DNA from: Thiomonas sp. FB-Cd
GTDB taxonomy: Bacteria; Pseudomonadota; Gammaproteobacteria; Burkholderiales; Burkholderiaceae_C
Direction of reading: 5' to 3'
DNA length: 64,000 nt
Assembly: GCF_000733775.1 (NCBI RefSeq)
Contig: NZ_JPOE01000002.1
Location: 1,860,001 to 1,924,000 of the forward strand
In this document: positions 16,025-27,093 of the stretch, piece by piece
Numbering within the stretch: position 1 is the first letter of the stretch
Layout of the letters: each line of letters starts with the position of its first letter
The notes under the pieces: generated by a model
What the model was told of the DNA's origin: nothing
What the model saw: the letters and a program-made list of their open reading frames with translations, nothing else
Databases searched by the model: none
Position numbers and translations under genes: made by a program

Positions 16025-19000
16025 TCAGATCGGCGTGTCGATCGGCATCGGATGGCCACTTCGCCCAAAGCGGCGCAGGGTCCAGCGGCGCAGACTGTCG
16101 AGTTCGAGGTAGATGACCGGCGTGGTGTACAGCGTCAGCGCTTGACTCACGAGCAAGCCGCCGGCAATGGCGATGCCTAGCGGCTGGCGTAGCTCAGCGC
16201 CGTTGCCCGTGATGAATGCCAGTGGCAACGCGGTGCCCAATGCGGCGAGCGTGGTCATCAGAATCGGGCGCAGGCGCAGCGTGGCGGCCTGAAAAATGGC
16301 GTCACGGGGCTCCGCGCCCTGCTCGCGCTCCACCTGCAAGGCAAAGTCGACCATCAGGATGGCATTCTTTTTCACGATGCCGATGAGCAGGAATACTCCA
16401 ATCAGCGCGATGATGGAAAACTCGGTATGAAACAGCATGAGCGCCAGCACGGCACCCACACCGGCAGGCGGCAGGGTGGACAGGATTGTCAGCGGATGCA
16501 ACGTGCTTTCGTACAGAATACCCAGCACGATGTAGATGGCGAAGATCGCCGCCATGATGAACAGCGGCTGATTCTTCAACGTGTCGGAAAACAACTGGGC
16601 CGTTCCTTGAAAGCCGCCGTGAATGTCCGACGGAAGGCTGATTTCCGCCATCGCCTGGTCGATCTTGCCCTGGATCTGGCTGAGTGCAATGCCCTTGTCC
16701 AGGTTGAAGGAGATGGTTGACGAGACAAACAGGCCCTGGTGGTTGACCGCAAGCGGTGTGTTGGAGAGTTCGAAATGCGCCAAGGCCGATAACGGCACAC
16801 GATTGCCGTTGCTGCCCACCACGTAGATGTCTTGAAGCGCGGATGCGCTTTGCTGGTACTGCTGCGCCGCCTCCATGACCACACGGTACTGGTTCAGCGG
16901 GGCGTAGATGGTGGACACAAGGCGTTGGCCGAACGCGTCGTTTAACGTCTGGTCGATGGTGGCGATGGGAATTCCGGACCGCGCGGCTGCGGCGCGGTCG
17001 AGGACCAGTCTGAGCTGCAGGCCGCTGGCCAGCTGATCCGTATTGACGTCATTCATGCCCGGGATGCGCTTGAACGCAGCCAGCACCTTGGGCTCCCACT
17101 CGCGCAGGGTATTCAAGTCGGACGCCTGCAGCGTGTATTCGTACAAAGCCGCCGACGGCCTGCCACCGGCGCGGATGTCCTGCACCGGGAACATGAACGT
17201 CTGCGCGCCGGGCACATTCGCCAGCGCCTTGCGCAGTTCGACGATGATCGCCTGCACGCCCTGGCGTTGATCGATCGGCTTGAGCTGCATGAACATGAAA
17301 CCGCTGTTGGTCGTCCCACCGCCCGTGAAAGCCAGGACGTTTTGAACCCCCGCATTCCTGCGCACGATGCCCACGATCTTTTCGAGTTTCTTGCTCATGT
17401 CCTGGAAGGAAATCGATTGGTCGGCCTGCACCGAACCCACCAGAAGCCCCGTGTCCTGAATCGGAAAAAATCCTTTGGGCACCACGGCATAGAGATAGAT
17501 GCTCAGGCCAATCGTGGAAAAGAACACCAGGAGCATGATCCTCGGATGCGCAAGCGCCCGCTGCAAGCTGTGCGCGTATCCGCGATGAACCGCATCCCAG
17601 CTGCGCGCCAGGCGTCCTGATTGCTGGCCGACCGTGCCGCCGCCTCCACGATGCGGGCGCAGCCAGCGCGAGGCCAGCATGGGCGTCACCGTCAGTGAAA
17701 CGAGAAGCGAGATCCCGATGGCGACTGACAGCGTGACGGCGAATTCGTGGAACAGGCGCCCCACGATCCCACCCATGAACAGCACCGGCAGGAATACGGC
17801 AATGAGCGAAAGACTCATCGACAGCACCGTGAAGCCCACCTCGCGCGCGCCCTTCAAGGCCGCGTCGAGGGGGCGCATCCCGGCCTCGACATGGCGCATG
17901 ATGTTCTCCAGCACAACGATAGCGTCATCCACCACGAAGCCTGTGGCAACGATCAGCGCCATCAAGGACAGGTTGTCGAGCGAGTAATCAAGCAGCCACA
18001 TCGCAGCGAACGTGCCCACGAGCGACAACGGGACCGCAAGCGCTGGGATCAGCGTGGCGCGCCAGTCACGCAGGAACAACCAGACCACGCCCACAACCAG
18101 GAGCACGCCGAGCAGAAGGGTATTCTCGACTTCGCCGAGCGATGCCCGAATGGTGGTGGTGCGGTCGGACATGATGCGCACATCGATACCGGCGGGAATG
18201 GATGCTTCGAGCTGCGGCAAGGCCGCCTTCACGCCCTCCACGGCGCTGATGATGTTGGCTCCTGGCTGGCGGAAAATGATGAGCAACACGGCTTGCTCAC
18301 CATTGGCCAGACCCATGTTCTGGTTGTTTTGCAGACCTTCGGCAACCTGCGCCACGTCATCGAGTCGAATGGGTGCGCCGTTCTTATAGCCAACAACGAT
18401 GCGCTGGTACTGCGCAGGAAGGCTGATCTGATCGTTGGTGCCGATCTGCCACCGGTGGTTGGCGCTATCGACTGCGCCCTTGGGCGTGTCCACATTGGCA
18501 GCCGCGATGGCTTGGCGGATCTGCTCCAGCCCCAAGCCCATGCCGTTGATGCGAGGCAGATCCAACTCCACACGCACAGCTGGCAACGCCGAACCGCCAA
18601 CGTTGACCTGACCGATGCCCGAAAGTTGCGAGATCTTCTGCGCCAGGATCGTCGAGGCGGCGTCGTACATCTGGCCCCGCGTCAGGTTCTTGGACGTGAG
18701 CGAGATGATCATGATCGGCGCATCGGCCGGGTTGACCTTGCGGTACGTCGGGTTTCCCGTCAGTCCCGTGGGCAGCAGTGGCAACGCTGCATTGATGGCT
18801 GCCTGCACTTGCCTGGCTGCGCTGTTGATGTCCTTTGACAGATCAAACTGCAGGATGACCCGCGTGGAGCCCAGCGTGCTGCTCGACGTCATCTGTGCGA
18901 TGCCGGCGATCGTCCCGAGTGAGCGCTCCAGCGGCGTGGCCACCGTTGCCGCCATGACCTCCGGGCTGGCCCCGGCCATATTGGCCTGAACCGTGATTGT

Positions 19001-19129
19001 CGGGAAGTCCACCTGCGGCAGCGGCGCCACCGGCAGCAGCCGAAAAGCGATGATGCCAGCCAGGAGCACCGCAAGCGCCAGCAGGCTGGTACCGACGGAG
19101 CGCCGAATGAACGGGGCCGAGAGGTTCAC
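16025..19129 (-). CDS. mdtC: RND multidrug efflux permease, MdtC/MuxC type
   Basis: This 1034-aa protein is an inner-membrane RND proton antiporter of the hydrophobe/amphiphile exporter family. The N-terminal helix [19 protein letters not shown], the porter-domain motifs and the TM4 proton-relay Asp pair in [15 protein letters not shown] are all present, with 12 predicted helices and two large periplasmic loops. It starts with a 4-bp overlap with mdtB. MdtB and MdtC are known to assemble as a B2C heterotrimer with the MdtA adaptor, and the presence of two tandem non-identical permeases fits that model. Substrates of MdtABC pumps include bile salts and novobiocin; here they are unknown. Confidence 0.93.
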   Translation of the reverse strand: MNLSAPFIRRSVGTSLLALAVLLAGIIAFRLLPVAPLPQVDFPTITVQANMAGASPEVMAATVATPLERSLGTIAGIAQMTSSSTLGSTRVILQFDLSKDINSAARQVQAAINAALPLLPTGLTGNPTYRKVNPADAPIMIISLTSKNLTRGQMYDAASTILAQKISQLSGIGQVNVGGSALPAVRVELDLPRINGMGLGLEQIRQAIAAANVDTPKGAVDSANHRWQIGTNDQISLPAQYQRIVVGYKNGAPIRLDDVAQVAEGLQNNQNMGLANGEQAVLLIIFRQPGANIISAVEGVKAALPQLEASIPAGIDVRIMSDRTTTIRASLGEVENTLLLGVLLVVGVVWLFLRDWRATLIPALAVPLSLVGTFAAMWLLDYSLDNLSLMALIVATGFVVDDAIVVLENIMRHVEAGMRPLDAALKGAREVGFTVLSMSLSLIAVFLPVLFMGGIVGRLFHEFAVTLSVAIGISLLVSLTVTPMLASRWLRPHRGGGGTVGQQSGRLARSWDAVHRGYAHSLQRALAHPRIMLLVFFSTIGLSIYLYAVVPKGFFPIQDTGLLVGSVQADQSISFQDMSKKLEKIVGIVRRNAGVQNVLAFTGGGTTNSGFMFMQLKPIDQRQGVQAIIVELRKALANVPGAQTFMFPVQDIRAGGRPSAALYEYTLQASDLNTLREWEPKVLAAFKRIPGMNDVNTDQLASGLQLRLVLDRAAAARSGIPIATIDQTLNDAFGQRLVSTIYAPLNQYRVVMEAAQQYQQSASALQDIYVVGSNGNRVPLSALAHFELSNTPLAVNHQGLFVSSTISFNLDKGIALSQIQGKIDQAMAEISLPSDIHGGFQGTAQLFSDTLKNQPLFIMAAIFAIYIVLGILYESTLHPLTILSTLPPAGVGAVLALMLFHTEFSIIALIGVFLLIGIVKKNAILMVDFALQVEREQGAEPRDAIFQAATLRLRPILMTTLAALGTALPLAFITGNGAELRQPLGIAIAGGLLVSQALTLYTTPVIYLELDSLRRWTLRRFGRSGHPMPIDTPI

Positions 19130-22100
19130 GCCCCGCCCTCCTCGGCAGCTTCACCGGGCGCGCCAAAATGCCGCGCTTTCCAAGCCGCCGTGCGCCGGGC
19201 CATGCGGTCAAATGCGAGATAGATCACCGGGGTGGTGAACAGGGTGAGCAATTGCGAAAGCAGCAAACCACCCACCAGCGTGATACCCAGCGGCTGGCGC
19301 AACTCCGCCCCCATGCCGCCGCCCACCACAAGCGGTACGGCGCCAAACAGCGCGGCGAAGGTGGTCATCAGGATGGGCCTCAGCCGCAGGTGCGCGGCTT
19401 GCACCATTGCGGCCTCGGGCGCCATCCCCTGATTGCGCTGCGCGTCAAGCGCGAAGTCCACCATCAGGATCGCGTTCTTCTGCACGATGCCGATGAGAAG
19501 AATGATGCCAATGATGGCGATCACCGTCAGATTGTGCCCCGTGGCCATGAGGGCCAGCAAGGCCCCGATTCCGGCCGAGGGCAGGGTGGACAGGATCGTG
19601 ACGGGATGAATGTAGCTTTCATAGAGGACCCCGAGCACGATGTACATCGTGGCAACCGCCGCCAGCAGCAACCACAATTCGTTGGACAGCGCCGCCTGGA
19701 ACGCGCTGGCCGCGCCCTGAAAGGCGATGGCCACCGACGGGGGCAACTGCGCATCGCGCGCAGCGCTTTCAATCGCGCTGACCGCCTCACCGAGCGAGGC
19801 GCCTGATGCCAGCTGGAACGAGATCAGCGCCGCTGGAAACTGTCCAAGATGGTCCACCGCCAGGGGCGTTGCGCGTTGCTCAACGTGGGCAATGCTCAGC
19901 AGCGGGACCGCCTGGCCGCTGCTTGACGTCAGATACACACCGTCCAACGCCGCTAGGCCGCCCGCGCCAGTCTTGTCCATGCCCAGCACGACGCGGTATT
20001 GTGCCGACTGGGTGAAGATGGTCGACACCAGGCGTTGCCCGAAGGCGTTGTACAGGGCGCTGTCGACAGCGCTCATGGTGACACCCAATCGCGCGGCGGC
20101 TGCGCGATCCACGTCCACGAAGGCCTGCAGACCCTGGTCCTGCAAATCGCTGGTCAGCCCCGCGAGCTGGGGCAGACCACGCAAGCGCTTCAAGAGCGAC
20201 GCGTTAGCCTCTGCAAGCTGGGTCTGGCTGGTCGCCGACAGGCTGAACTGGTACGGATAGCGACTAGGAATGTCGTCGATGGTCAGATCCTGCACAGGCT
20301 GCATGTAGGTGCGAATGCCTTCCACGTTGGCAGCGCGATCCGTCAGCCGCTGGATGATCGGCGCCACTCGCAGCACACGCTCATTCAGCGGCTTGAGATT
20401 GATGAGCAGGCGGCCTGTGTTCATTGTGGTGTTGACGCCATCGATACCGACCACCGAGGAAATGCTCGCCACCGCAGGATCGTGCAAAAGCGCATCCACC
20501 AGTGCCTGCTGACGCCTCGTCATGGCGTTGAAGGAAGCATCCTGCGGCGCGACCGTGGTTGCCTGGATCAACCCGGTGTCCTGCACCGGGAAGAAGCCCT
20601 TCGGGATCGTGATGTACAGGGCCACGGTCAGCAACAGCGTGCCCACCGCCAGGAGCAAGATGAGAGCCTGGTGGCCGAGAACCCACGAAAGCGCGCGCGC
20701 GTAACCGTCGGCCAATCGGTCAAACGCCCGGCCACTGGCGCGAAACAGGCGCCCCTGCTTGTTTTCCGGCACATGACGCAAAAGCCGCGCTGACAGCATC
20801 GGCGTGAAGGTCAGGGACACCGCCGCCGAAATCACGATCGCCACCGCCAGCGTGATGGCGAATTCGCGAAACAGCCGGCCCACGACGTCGCCCATGAACA
20901 GCAGTGGAATGAGCACGGCGATCAGGGAGAACGTCAGCGAGATGATGGTGAACCCGATCTGCGCGGCGCCCTTGAGCGCGGCCTGAAGCGGCGGCTCACC
21001 AGCCTCGATGTACCGGGCGATGTTCTCGATCATCACAATGGCGTCATCGACCACGAAACCGGTGGCGATGGTCAGCGCCATCAGTGTGAGCGTGTTGATG
21101 GAAAATCCGAACAGGTACATCGCGCCGAACGTGCCCACCAGTGCCAAAGGCACTGCAGTGGCCGGGATAAACGTGGCACGCCCGCTGCGCAGGAATATGA
21201 AGATCACGGCCACCACGAGCAGCACCGATAGCAGGAGCTCGAAGCTCACGTCGGAAATGGCTGCGCGTATGGTCACGGTGCGGTCCGACAGCACCGACAA
21301 CTGGGCTGCGGCCGGCAACTGCTGCTGCAGGCTGGGTATCAGCTTGTGGATGCTGTCCACCACCTGGATGACGTTGGCTCCAGGCTGACGCTGCACGTTG
21401 ATGACGATGCCCGGCTTGCCATTCACCATCGCCGCCTGCCAGGCGTTTTGCGGGCCCGTGTCGATCGTTGCCACATCGCCCAGGCGCACGGGAGACCCTG
21501 CCTTGTACGCGATGATGGTCTGCCGATACTGTTCAGGCGTTTGCAATTGGTCGTTGGCGTCGATCGTGAACGACTGCTGCAGCCCATCGATGCTGCCCTT
21601 GGGCGTATTGACATTGGCCCCGGCAATGGCGCTACGGATGCTGTCCAGACTTAGCCCGAGGGCGGCAAGCGCCTGCGCATTCACGCTCACGCGCACCGCG
21701 GGCTTATGACCGCCAGACAGCGTAACCAGACCAACACCCGAGACCTGCGAAAGCTTCTGGCTCAGTCGCGTATCGGCCAAGTCATACAGCGTGGTCAGGG
21801 GTAGCGAGCCAGAGGTCAGCCCCAGCGTAATGACGGGAGCGTCGGCAGGGTTGACCTTCGCGTAGATCGGCGGCTGCGGCAAATCCGTTGGCAAGAGGCT
21901 GCTGGCAGCATTGATGGCCGCTTGCACCTCTTGCTCAGCCACGTCAAGCGAGAGGGCAAGTTCGAAGCGCAGCGTGATGACCGATGCACCGCCCGAACTC
22001 ACGGACCACATCTGCGCCAGGCCTGGCATCTGCCCGAATTGGCGCTCCAGCGGCGAGGTGACCGACGATGTCATCACATCCGGGCTGGCACCGGGGTAAA

Positions 22101-22323
22101 GCGTGGTGACCTGGATCGTCGGGTAGTCGACCTCGGGCAGTGCCGCCTGCGGCAGGAGCCTGTAGCCAACAAAGCCTGCCACAAGCACCGCGATCATCAA
22201 AAGCGTGGTGGCGATGGGTCGCAGGATAAACAGGCGCGAAGGGCCTCGACGCCCTGCGTTGGGGTCTGCCGGCTCCTGGTGCGACGAGGACTCGTCGTCT
22301 TGGGCCACCTCGCTCATGCTCAC
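19126..22323 (-). CDS. mdtB: RND multidrug efflux permease, MdtB/MuxB type
   Basis: This 1065-aa RND permease precedes mdtC in the operon. The first ~30 residues are hydrophilic ([20 protein letters not shown]), a longer N-terminal tail than usual, before the first helix ([19 protein letters not shown]). TM4 carries the proton-relay pair in [15 protein letters not shown]. The 4-bp overlaps at both ends (with mdtA at 22320-22323 and with mdtC at 19126-19129) indicate translational coupling. It should form the heterotrimer with MdtC in the inner membrane. Confidence 0.93.
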   Translation of the reverse strand: MSMSEVAQDDESSSHQEPADPNAGRRGPSRLFILRPIATTLLMIAVLVAGFVGYRLLPQAALPEVDYPTIQVTTLYPGASPDVMTSSVTSPLERQFGQMPGLAQMWSVSSGGASVITLRFELALSLDVAEQEVQAAINAASSLLPTDLPQPPIYAKVNPADAPVITLGLTSGSLPLTTLYDLADTRLSQKLSQVSGVGLVTLSGGHKPAVRVSVNAQALAALGLSLDSIRSAIAGANVNTPKGSIDGLQQSFTIDANDQLQTPEQYRQTIIAYKAGSPVRLGDVATIDTGPQNAWQAAMVNGKPGIVINVQRQPGANVIQVVDSIHKLIPSLQQQLPAAAQLSVLSDRTVTIRAAISDVSFELLLSVLLVVAVIFIFLRSGRATFIPATAVPLALVGTFGAMYLFGFSINTLTLMALTIATGFVVDDAIVMIENIARYIEAGEPPLQAALKGAAQIGFTIISLTFSLIAVLIPLLFMGDVVGRLFREFAITLAVAIVISAAVSLTFTPMLSARLLRHVPENKQGRLFRASGRAFDRLADGYARALSWVLGHQALILLLAVGTLLLTVALYITIPKGFFPVQDTGLIQATTVAPQDASFNAMTRRQQALVDALLHDPAVASISSVVGIDGVNTTMNTGRLLINLKPLNERVLRVAPIIQRLTDRAANVEGIRTYMQPVQDLTIDDIPSRYPYQFSLSATSQTQLAEANASLLKRLRGLPQLAGLTSDLQDQGLQAFVDVDRAAAARLGVTMSAVDSALYNAFGQRLVSTIFTQSAQYRVVLGMDKTGAGGLAALDGVYLTSSSGQAVPLLSIAHVEQRATPLAVDHLGQFPAALISFQLASGASLGEAVSAIESAARDAQLPPSVAIAFQGAASAFQAALSNELWLLLAAVATMYIVLGVLYESYIHPVTILSTLPSAGIGALLALMATGHNLTVIAIIGIILLIGIVQKNAILMVDFALDAQRNQGMAPEAAMVQAAHLRLRPILMTTFAALFGAVPLVVGGGMGAELRQPLGITLVGGLLLSQLLTLFTTPVIYLAFDRMARRTAAWKARHFGAPGEAAEEGGA

Positions 22324-23645
22324 CGTGCTCCGCTGGCCGCAGCCGACCTTGCCCGCTCACCGGCTCGACTGACGGCTTTTTGCGGCCGCGACGCGCTGCC
22401 GCCGGGGGCGCTCGCCTGCGCCTGCACCACCTTGACCTCGCGGCCATCGCGCAAGCGGTCCAGACCATCCGTCACGACGCGCTCTCCGGGCTGAAGGCCG
22501 GAGAGAATCTGGGTGAGGTTGCCGTCGGTGGCGCCCGTGCTCACTTTGCGCAAGGCCACTTTGTCCCCGGAGCCGATCACGTACACATAGGTCCCGGGAG
22601 CGCCGACCGCCACCGCCGTCGTTGGCACCACCACCGCATGGGCAATGGTCCGCACCAGCAGGCGCACGTTGACGAACTGGTTGGGATACAGCGCCATGTC
22701 CTTATTGTCGAACTCGGCGCGCAGATTCAAGGTACCGGTTGCAGTGTTGATCTGGTTGTCCGCTGCCACCAGTTTCCCGCTTGCCAAAACTTTCGTGTTA
22801 CGCGCGTCCCAGGCCTCAGCCGTCAGCGACGCTCCCCTCATGAGCTGGCCGACCACCTCACCAATCGCCTGCTGCGGCACAGCGAACGTCACATCGACCG
22901 GCTGGACCTGGGCGATGGTGGCAATCGGCGTGGCGCTGCCGCTCGTCGTACCGGAAACATTGCCAGAGCCAACCGCGCCAGAGGTGGTCACCATATTGCC
23001 CGCGTCCACCGGGCGTAGACCCGCCAGGCCTGCCACGGGAGCGGTGATGCGCGTCCAGGCGAGTTGCAGCCGCGCATTATCCAAGGCCGCCTTGTTCACA
23101 TCCAGCGTGGCCTTGTATTGGGCCACGGCTGCACGCTGATCCGACACCTGCTGCGCAGCGATCGAATCCTGCTTGAGCAGGATCTCGTAGCGGGCGAGGT
23201 CCCCCTCGGCCCCAGCGAGTTGCGCCGCCGTCTGCTCCATCTGCGCTTTGGCCTGCTCCACGGCGATCTGGAACGGTCGCGGATCGATCTGCGCGAGCAA
23301 TTGCCCGGCCTTGACCATCTGCCCCTGCTTGTAATCCACGCTTTGGAGCAAGCCGCTCACGCGCGGCATCACGTTGACCAGGCTGCGCGGCGTGACGGTA
23401 CCCAGGGCGCTCAGCCACACCGGCAGCGGCTGCGCACGAGCAACAGAGGCCGTCACCGGTTGCGCAGGCTGCTTGCCCACCAGACCCGCGGGGCCTTTCT
23501 GCGCATGACTGACCTCGCCCAGCCGCCACCAAAGAAACAGACCCACGACCGTTGCCGCCAACGCAAGCAACCAACGCCCGCGACGCGCCGCTGAAGGCAT
23601 GACAGAAGTCGGAGTGGAATGGGGGCCAAGGCCGGATGAAGTCAT
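22320..23645 (-). CDS. mdtA: RND efflux periplasmic adaptor, MdtA/MuxA type
   Basis: This 441-aa membrane-fusion protein is the first gene of the efflux operon. A single N-terminal membrane anchor ([18 protein letters not shown]) is followed by the biotinyl-lipoyl-like half ([18 protein letters not shown] and [15 protein letters not shown]), a coiled-coil hairpin (roughly residues 125-190), the second lipoyl half ([20 protein letters not shown]) and beta-barrel domains. It bridges MdtB/C and the outer-membrane channel in the periplasm. The C-terminal ~35 residues are Ala/Arg/Ser-rich and low-complexity. The start could also be the ATG at 23600 ([10 protein letters not shown]). No two-component regulator like BaeSR is adjacent. 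Confidence 0.92.
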   Translation of the reverse strand: MTSSGLGPHSTPTSVMPSAARRGRWLLALAATVVGLFLWWRLGEVSHAQKGPAGLVGKQPAQPVTASVARAQPLPVWLSALGTVTPRSLVNVMPRVSGLLQSVDYKQGQMVKAGQLLAQIDPRPFQIAVEQAKAQMEQTAAQLAGAEGDLARYEILLKQDSIAAQQVSDQRAAVAQYKATLDVNKAALDNARLQLAWTRITAPVAGLAGLRPVDAGNMVTTSGAVGSGNVSGTTSGSATPIATIAQVQPVDVTFAVPQQAIGEVVGQLMRGASLTAEAWDARNTKVLASGKLVAADNQINTATGTLNLRAEFDNKDMALYPNQFVNVRLLVRTIAHAVVVPTTAVAVGAPGTYVYVIGSGDKVALRKVSTGATDGNLTQILSGLQPGERVVTDGLDRLRDGREVKVVQAQASAPGGSASRPQKAVSRAGERARSAAASGAR

Positions 23646-23969
23646 GGATGGAGGCTGCTCGGGAAGGAATGACGATTGCGTGGGGTCAGGCGAAACTCAG
23701 GCACATTCTCCGACCACGCCCGCCCACGTCGGTTTTTTGGGGCATGCCAGAGCCGCGTCGCGGCGCGACGACGCAGGCGTTGAGCATGCCAGAGCCGCAT
23801 GAAGCCGAAGTGTGGCTTACGTGTCGAAGTATTGCTGCAACCAGTCGTCGGGCCCTCGGGCCCGGCATTTGAAAGGCAACGCGCCCCGATCGTCGTTCTG
23901 CCGGCACGGTAGTGCCCTGCCTGACGGCCCGGCCCCGGTGCGCATCAGAGCGCGTCGGAAAGCCATCGC
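23646..23969. other. Region upstream of mdtA, with a 15-bp direct repeat
   Basis: This 324-bp segment carries the presumed mdtABC promoter and the 3' flank of the adenosyltransferase gene. GCATGCCAGAGCCGC occurs at 23742-23756 and again at 23784-23798, 42 bp apart start to start (four helical turns), which could be a pair of regulator sites. A short TTTTTT tract sits at 23733-23738. No gene is supported. Confidence 0.45.
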
Positions 23970-24608
23970 TCACGGCTCAATGCCCCTGGCCTTGCGCTCG
24001 TGCCTCCAGTACACCTCGGTGCTGCCTTCCGCACCTGCACGGTTGAGTGTTCGCGCGAGCACGAAAAGAAGGTCCGAAAGCCGATTCAGATATTGAAGCG
24101 GGTGGGCGAGTTCAGCCTGAGCTGGCGTCGGCGCGCTGGTGTTGCCACCGGTGGTGTGCATCTGGCCACTTGGCCCGGTCACGGCTTCGCCTGCCACGGC
24201 AACCACCGCGCGCTCGGCTCGGCGCGCCACCGTGCGGCACACATGGGCGAGGCTGGCCGCGCGCGTGCCGCCGGGAAGAATGAACTCTTTGAGTGGCGGC
24301 AGTTTGGGGTTGTACTCGGCAAGCGCGGCATCCAGTCGCTGCACATGCGCGTCGTGCATGATCGTCATGCCTGGCACAGCGAGCTGACCGCCGAGGTCGA
24401 ACAGGTCATGCTGCACCTGCAGCAAAAGCTCGCGAACGGTGTTTGCCATGGGCTCGGTCAGCAGCAGCCCGATGTGCGAATTCAACTCGTCCACCTCGCC
24501 CAGCGCGTGGATGCGGGCCGCGCCTTTGGAGCAACGTGAGCCATCGCCCAAGCCGGTCGTACCGGCGTCGCCGGTACGCGTGGTGATGGCCGTGAGCCGA
24601 TGTCCCAT
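23970..24608 (-). CDS. PduO-type cob(I)alamin adenosyltransferase
   Basis: This 212-aa protein belongs to the PduO/MMAB family, which transfers the adenosyl group of ATP to cob(I)alamin to make coenzyme B12. The ATP-binding N-terminal motif is TRTGDAGTTGLGDGSR, then HALGEVDELNSHIGLL, and near the C-terminus CRTVARRAERAVVAVAGE and YLNRLSDLLFVLARTLNR. The start at 24608 (MGHRLTAITTRTGD) is set by homology; an earlier ATG would add 19 unrelated residues. It faces away from the D-lactate dehydrogenase gene across a 116-bp divergent region. No B12-dependent enzyme is encoded nearby. Confidence 0.92.
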   Translation of the reverse strand: MGHRLTAITTRTGDAGTTGLGDGSRCSKGAARIHALGEVDELNSHIGLLLTEPMANTVRELLLQVQHDLFDLGGQLAVPGMTIMHDAHVQRLDAALAEYNPKLPPLKEFILPGGTRAASLAHVCRTVARRAERAVVAVAGEAVTGPSGQMHTTGGNTSAPTPAQAELAHPLQYLNRLSDLLFVLARTLNRAGAEGSTEVYWRHERKARGIEP

Positions 24609-24724
24609 GATTGGGTCCTTTAAAAGTCGGGAGGACAGCCCTGCCGAGCGCGCACGCCATGGCAAGGGGCAACACGCGTATTCTTACCCAAGCGCATCAC
24701 CCCCAAGAAACACAGGAGACTGCA

Positions 24725-26130
24725 ATGAACGCCTCGCTCCACCCCCAGATCCTGCAACGTGCGGTCTCGCCTGCCCTGCTCGACGCGTTGGCACAGCGCT
24801 TTGGCGCGCACTTCACCACCGCCCTCGCCATCCGCCAGCAGCACGGCCGCGACGAATCGCCCTTTGACGTCCCGCCACCCGCTGGCGTGGTCTTTTGCAC
24901 GTCGACCGACGATGTGGCCAATGCGGTCAAGCTCTGCGCCGCGCACGACACGCCGGTGATCGCCTTTGGCGCGGGTTCTTCGCTTGAAGGCCAGCTTCTT
25001 GCGGTACGCGGCGGTATCAGCCTTGACCTCGGCCGCATGAATCGGGTTCTGGCAATTGCTGCCGAGGATATGAGCGCCACCGTCGAGGCGGGTGTCACCC
25101 GGCTGCAATTGAACGAGGAGTTGCGCCATAGCGGGCTGTTTTTCCCGATCGACCCCGGCGCGGATGCGACCATCGGCGGCATGATGGCCACTCGCGCCTC
25201 GGGGACGAACGCGGTGCGCTATGGAACGATGCGCGAGAACGTGCTTGCGCTGACCGCCGTGCTTGCAGACGGACGCATCGTGCGCACAGGCACGCATGCG
25301 CGTAAGAGCAGCGCGGGCTACGATCTCACGCGCCTGATCGTCGGCAGCGAGGGAACGCTCGCGATTGCCACCGAGGTCACATTGAAGCTCTACCCGCAAC
25401 CCGAAGCGGTGGCCGCGGCCGTGTGTTCATTTCCCGATGTTGCGAGTGCCGTGGACTGCACCATCGCGACGGTTCAAGCCGGCATCCCGATTGCACGCTG
25501 CGAACTGATGGATGCGCACGCCGTACGTGCGGTCAACGCGCATGACCGCCTGGGTCTGCCGGAACAACCCTTGCTGCTGATGGAATTCCACGGCTCGCCG
25601 GCGTCCGTGCGCGAGCAGGCCGAGTCCGTTCAGGCCATCGCAATGGACCATGGTGGATCGCATTTCGCGTGGGCCGATACCCCGAGGAGCGGAACCGCTT
25701 GTGGAAGGCCCGCCATCACGCGTATTTCTCTGCGCTGCAAATGCGCCCGGGCTGCCGCAGCGTGACCACCGACACCTGCGTGCCCATCTCCAAGCTCGCG
25801 GAAAGCATCAATCTGACTGTTGCCGAGGCCGACGCGGCCGGTCTGCCCTATTTCATCGTGGGTCATGTGGGCGACGGCAATTTCCATGTGGGGTACCTGA
25901 TCGATCCCGCCCAACCCGCGGAGCGCGAGCTCGCCGAGCGCCTCAACGCGCAGCTGGTGCGCCGAGCCCTCGCCCTGGGCGGAACCTGCACAGGGGAACA
26001 CGGCATCGGTCTGCACAAGCAGGGGTTCCTGCGCGAGGAGGTCGGCGACGATGCCCTGGACACCATGCGCGCCATCAAGAACGCGCTGGATCCGAAAGGC
26101 ATCCTCAATCCCGGAAAGATTTTCGCCTGA
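24725..26130 (+). pseudogene. dld: FAD-linked D-lactate dehydrogenase (GlcD/DLD family), interrupted by one frameshift
   Basis: The two halves add up to one 469-codon gene of the FAD-linked oxidase family (D-lactate dehydrogenase, cytochrome type), which oxidises D-lactate to pyruvate with electrons passed to the respiratory chain. The first frame (24725-25684) carries the FAD_binding_4 domain (VIAFGAGSSLEGQL, FPIDPGADATIGGM, SSAGYDLTRLIVGSEGTL). The second carries the C-terminal domain (PEERNRLWKARHHAYFSA, VGHVGDGNFHVGYLID, GTCTGEHGIGLHKQGFL, LDPKGILNPGKIFA). Restoring one G near 25685 gives DTP-EERNRLWKARH, the expected join. A CAGGAGA ribosome-binding site precedes the start. The defect is either a real inactivation or a missed base. 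Confidence 0.88.
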
Positions 26131-26198
26131 GCTGCACCCCAAAGGGCCGGCCTGGTTTGCAGCGAGGGGCTTGGCCAACTGGCGAATGCCCCGCGCGC

Positions 26199-26753
26199 CT
26201 AGCCGCCAAAGTAGCTCGGAAGGATTTTTGAGCGCGCGGTCTTGGGGTTGTCCGCGAGCAAATGCGGATCATCGGTGACGATGATGAGACCCGCCATCGG
26301 GTCGCCGAAGCCGTGCACGGTGGGCCGCTTCTTCGGGACGGTCCTGCCGCCCGGCTCCTTCACCAGTTCGGCGTGGACCGAGCAGTAGTAATACTTCAGT
26401 CCCGGATGACGGAATGTGATGGTGTAGGTGTGCACGGCGTGGCCTGGACCAGGAGTACCCTGCACGGCCCCCTCAAAGGTCTTGCTCGTGGCTCCGGTGG
26501 CTGGGTTGTAGCCGATGATGGTGTGCGCGCCCGTGTCTTCATCGACGAATACCACCGGCTGACCCGGTCGAACGACCACAACGTTCTCCAGAAACATATT
26601 CGCCCCATTCATGTGCACGTAGACCGGCGCCCGCGCAGCGGGCGCTGCTTGCGCTCCTGGGATGGCGAACCCTGCAGCCGCGCACAAAGCGGTGAACAAG
26701 GCGGCACGGCCGATATGCCGCAGGGCGGGATGAACCGAAAGACGCGATTGCAT
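26199..26753 (-). CDS. Exported cupredoxin-domain protein (type 1 copper)
   Basis: This 184-aa protein has an N-terminal signal sequence (FTALCAAAGFAIPGAQA, about residues 20-36) and one cupredoxin domain. The expected type 1 copper ligands are in place: His77 (DTGAHTI), Cys124 and His127 (YYYCSVHAE) and Met153 (GDPMAGLI). Such proteins are small periplasmic electron carriers. The start at 26753 has GGACAGG just upstream. It lies between two flavoprotein 2-hydroxyacid oxidase loci, but on the opposite strand, so a functional link is only a possibility. The C-terminal ~30 residues after the Met ligand are longer than in plastocyanin. Confidence 0.8.
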   Translation of the reverse strand: MQSRLSVHPALRHIGRAALFTALCAAAGFAIPGAQAAPAARAPVYVHMNGANMFLENVVVVRPGQPVVFVDEDTGAHTIIGYNPATGATSKTFEGAVQGTPGPGHAVHTYTITFRHPGLKYYYCSVHAELVKEPGGRTVPKKRPTVHGFGDPMAGLIIVTDDPHLLADNPKTARSKILPSYFGG

Positions 26754-27093
26754 GGGACCTGTCCTCGTGGAATGCACCATGCCGAACCCTAGGCTCACCC
26801 TGCCATCCGGTCAATGCAGGCTCACATGGCGTTACCGCTGCAACGCCTGTTTGCGCCACGCGAGCGGGCTCCAAGCACGCATTGGCAGCGGCCATTTGCG
26901 CCGACACGGGGGCCTGATCGCCAAACCGGCATGACGGCCTGCAAGGAAACAGGCAAAGCCGTATGCTCAAAAATGTCAGCAGTGTTTCACCTTGTGGACC
27001 CCGCTTCGTCAGGATAGACCCTGATGCAGCGCAACATTGGGCACGTTATGGTTTGCGACAATACCTAAAACTTCCGTTCGCAGCCCCGCAACC
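26754..27093. other. Divergent intergenic region between the cupredoxin gene and glcD
   Basis: These 340 bp hold no gene. The region must contain the promoters of both divergent genes. An imperfect inverted repeat TCAGGATAGACCCTGA lies at about 27009-27024, 70 bp before the glcD start. There is no clear -10/-35 pair I would defend. Confidence 0.4.

Noticed and set aside
17747..18838. A 363-codon plus-strand open frame inside mdtC
   Set aside because: It is antisense to a conserved RND permease and has a His/Gln/Arg-rich product with no recognisable fold.
24609..24724. Possible cobalamin riboswitch upstream of the adenosyltransferase gene
   Set aside because: The divergent region is only 116 bp, too short for a full cobalamin riboswitch plus two promoters, and no B12-box-like sequence was seen.
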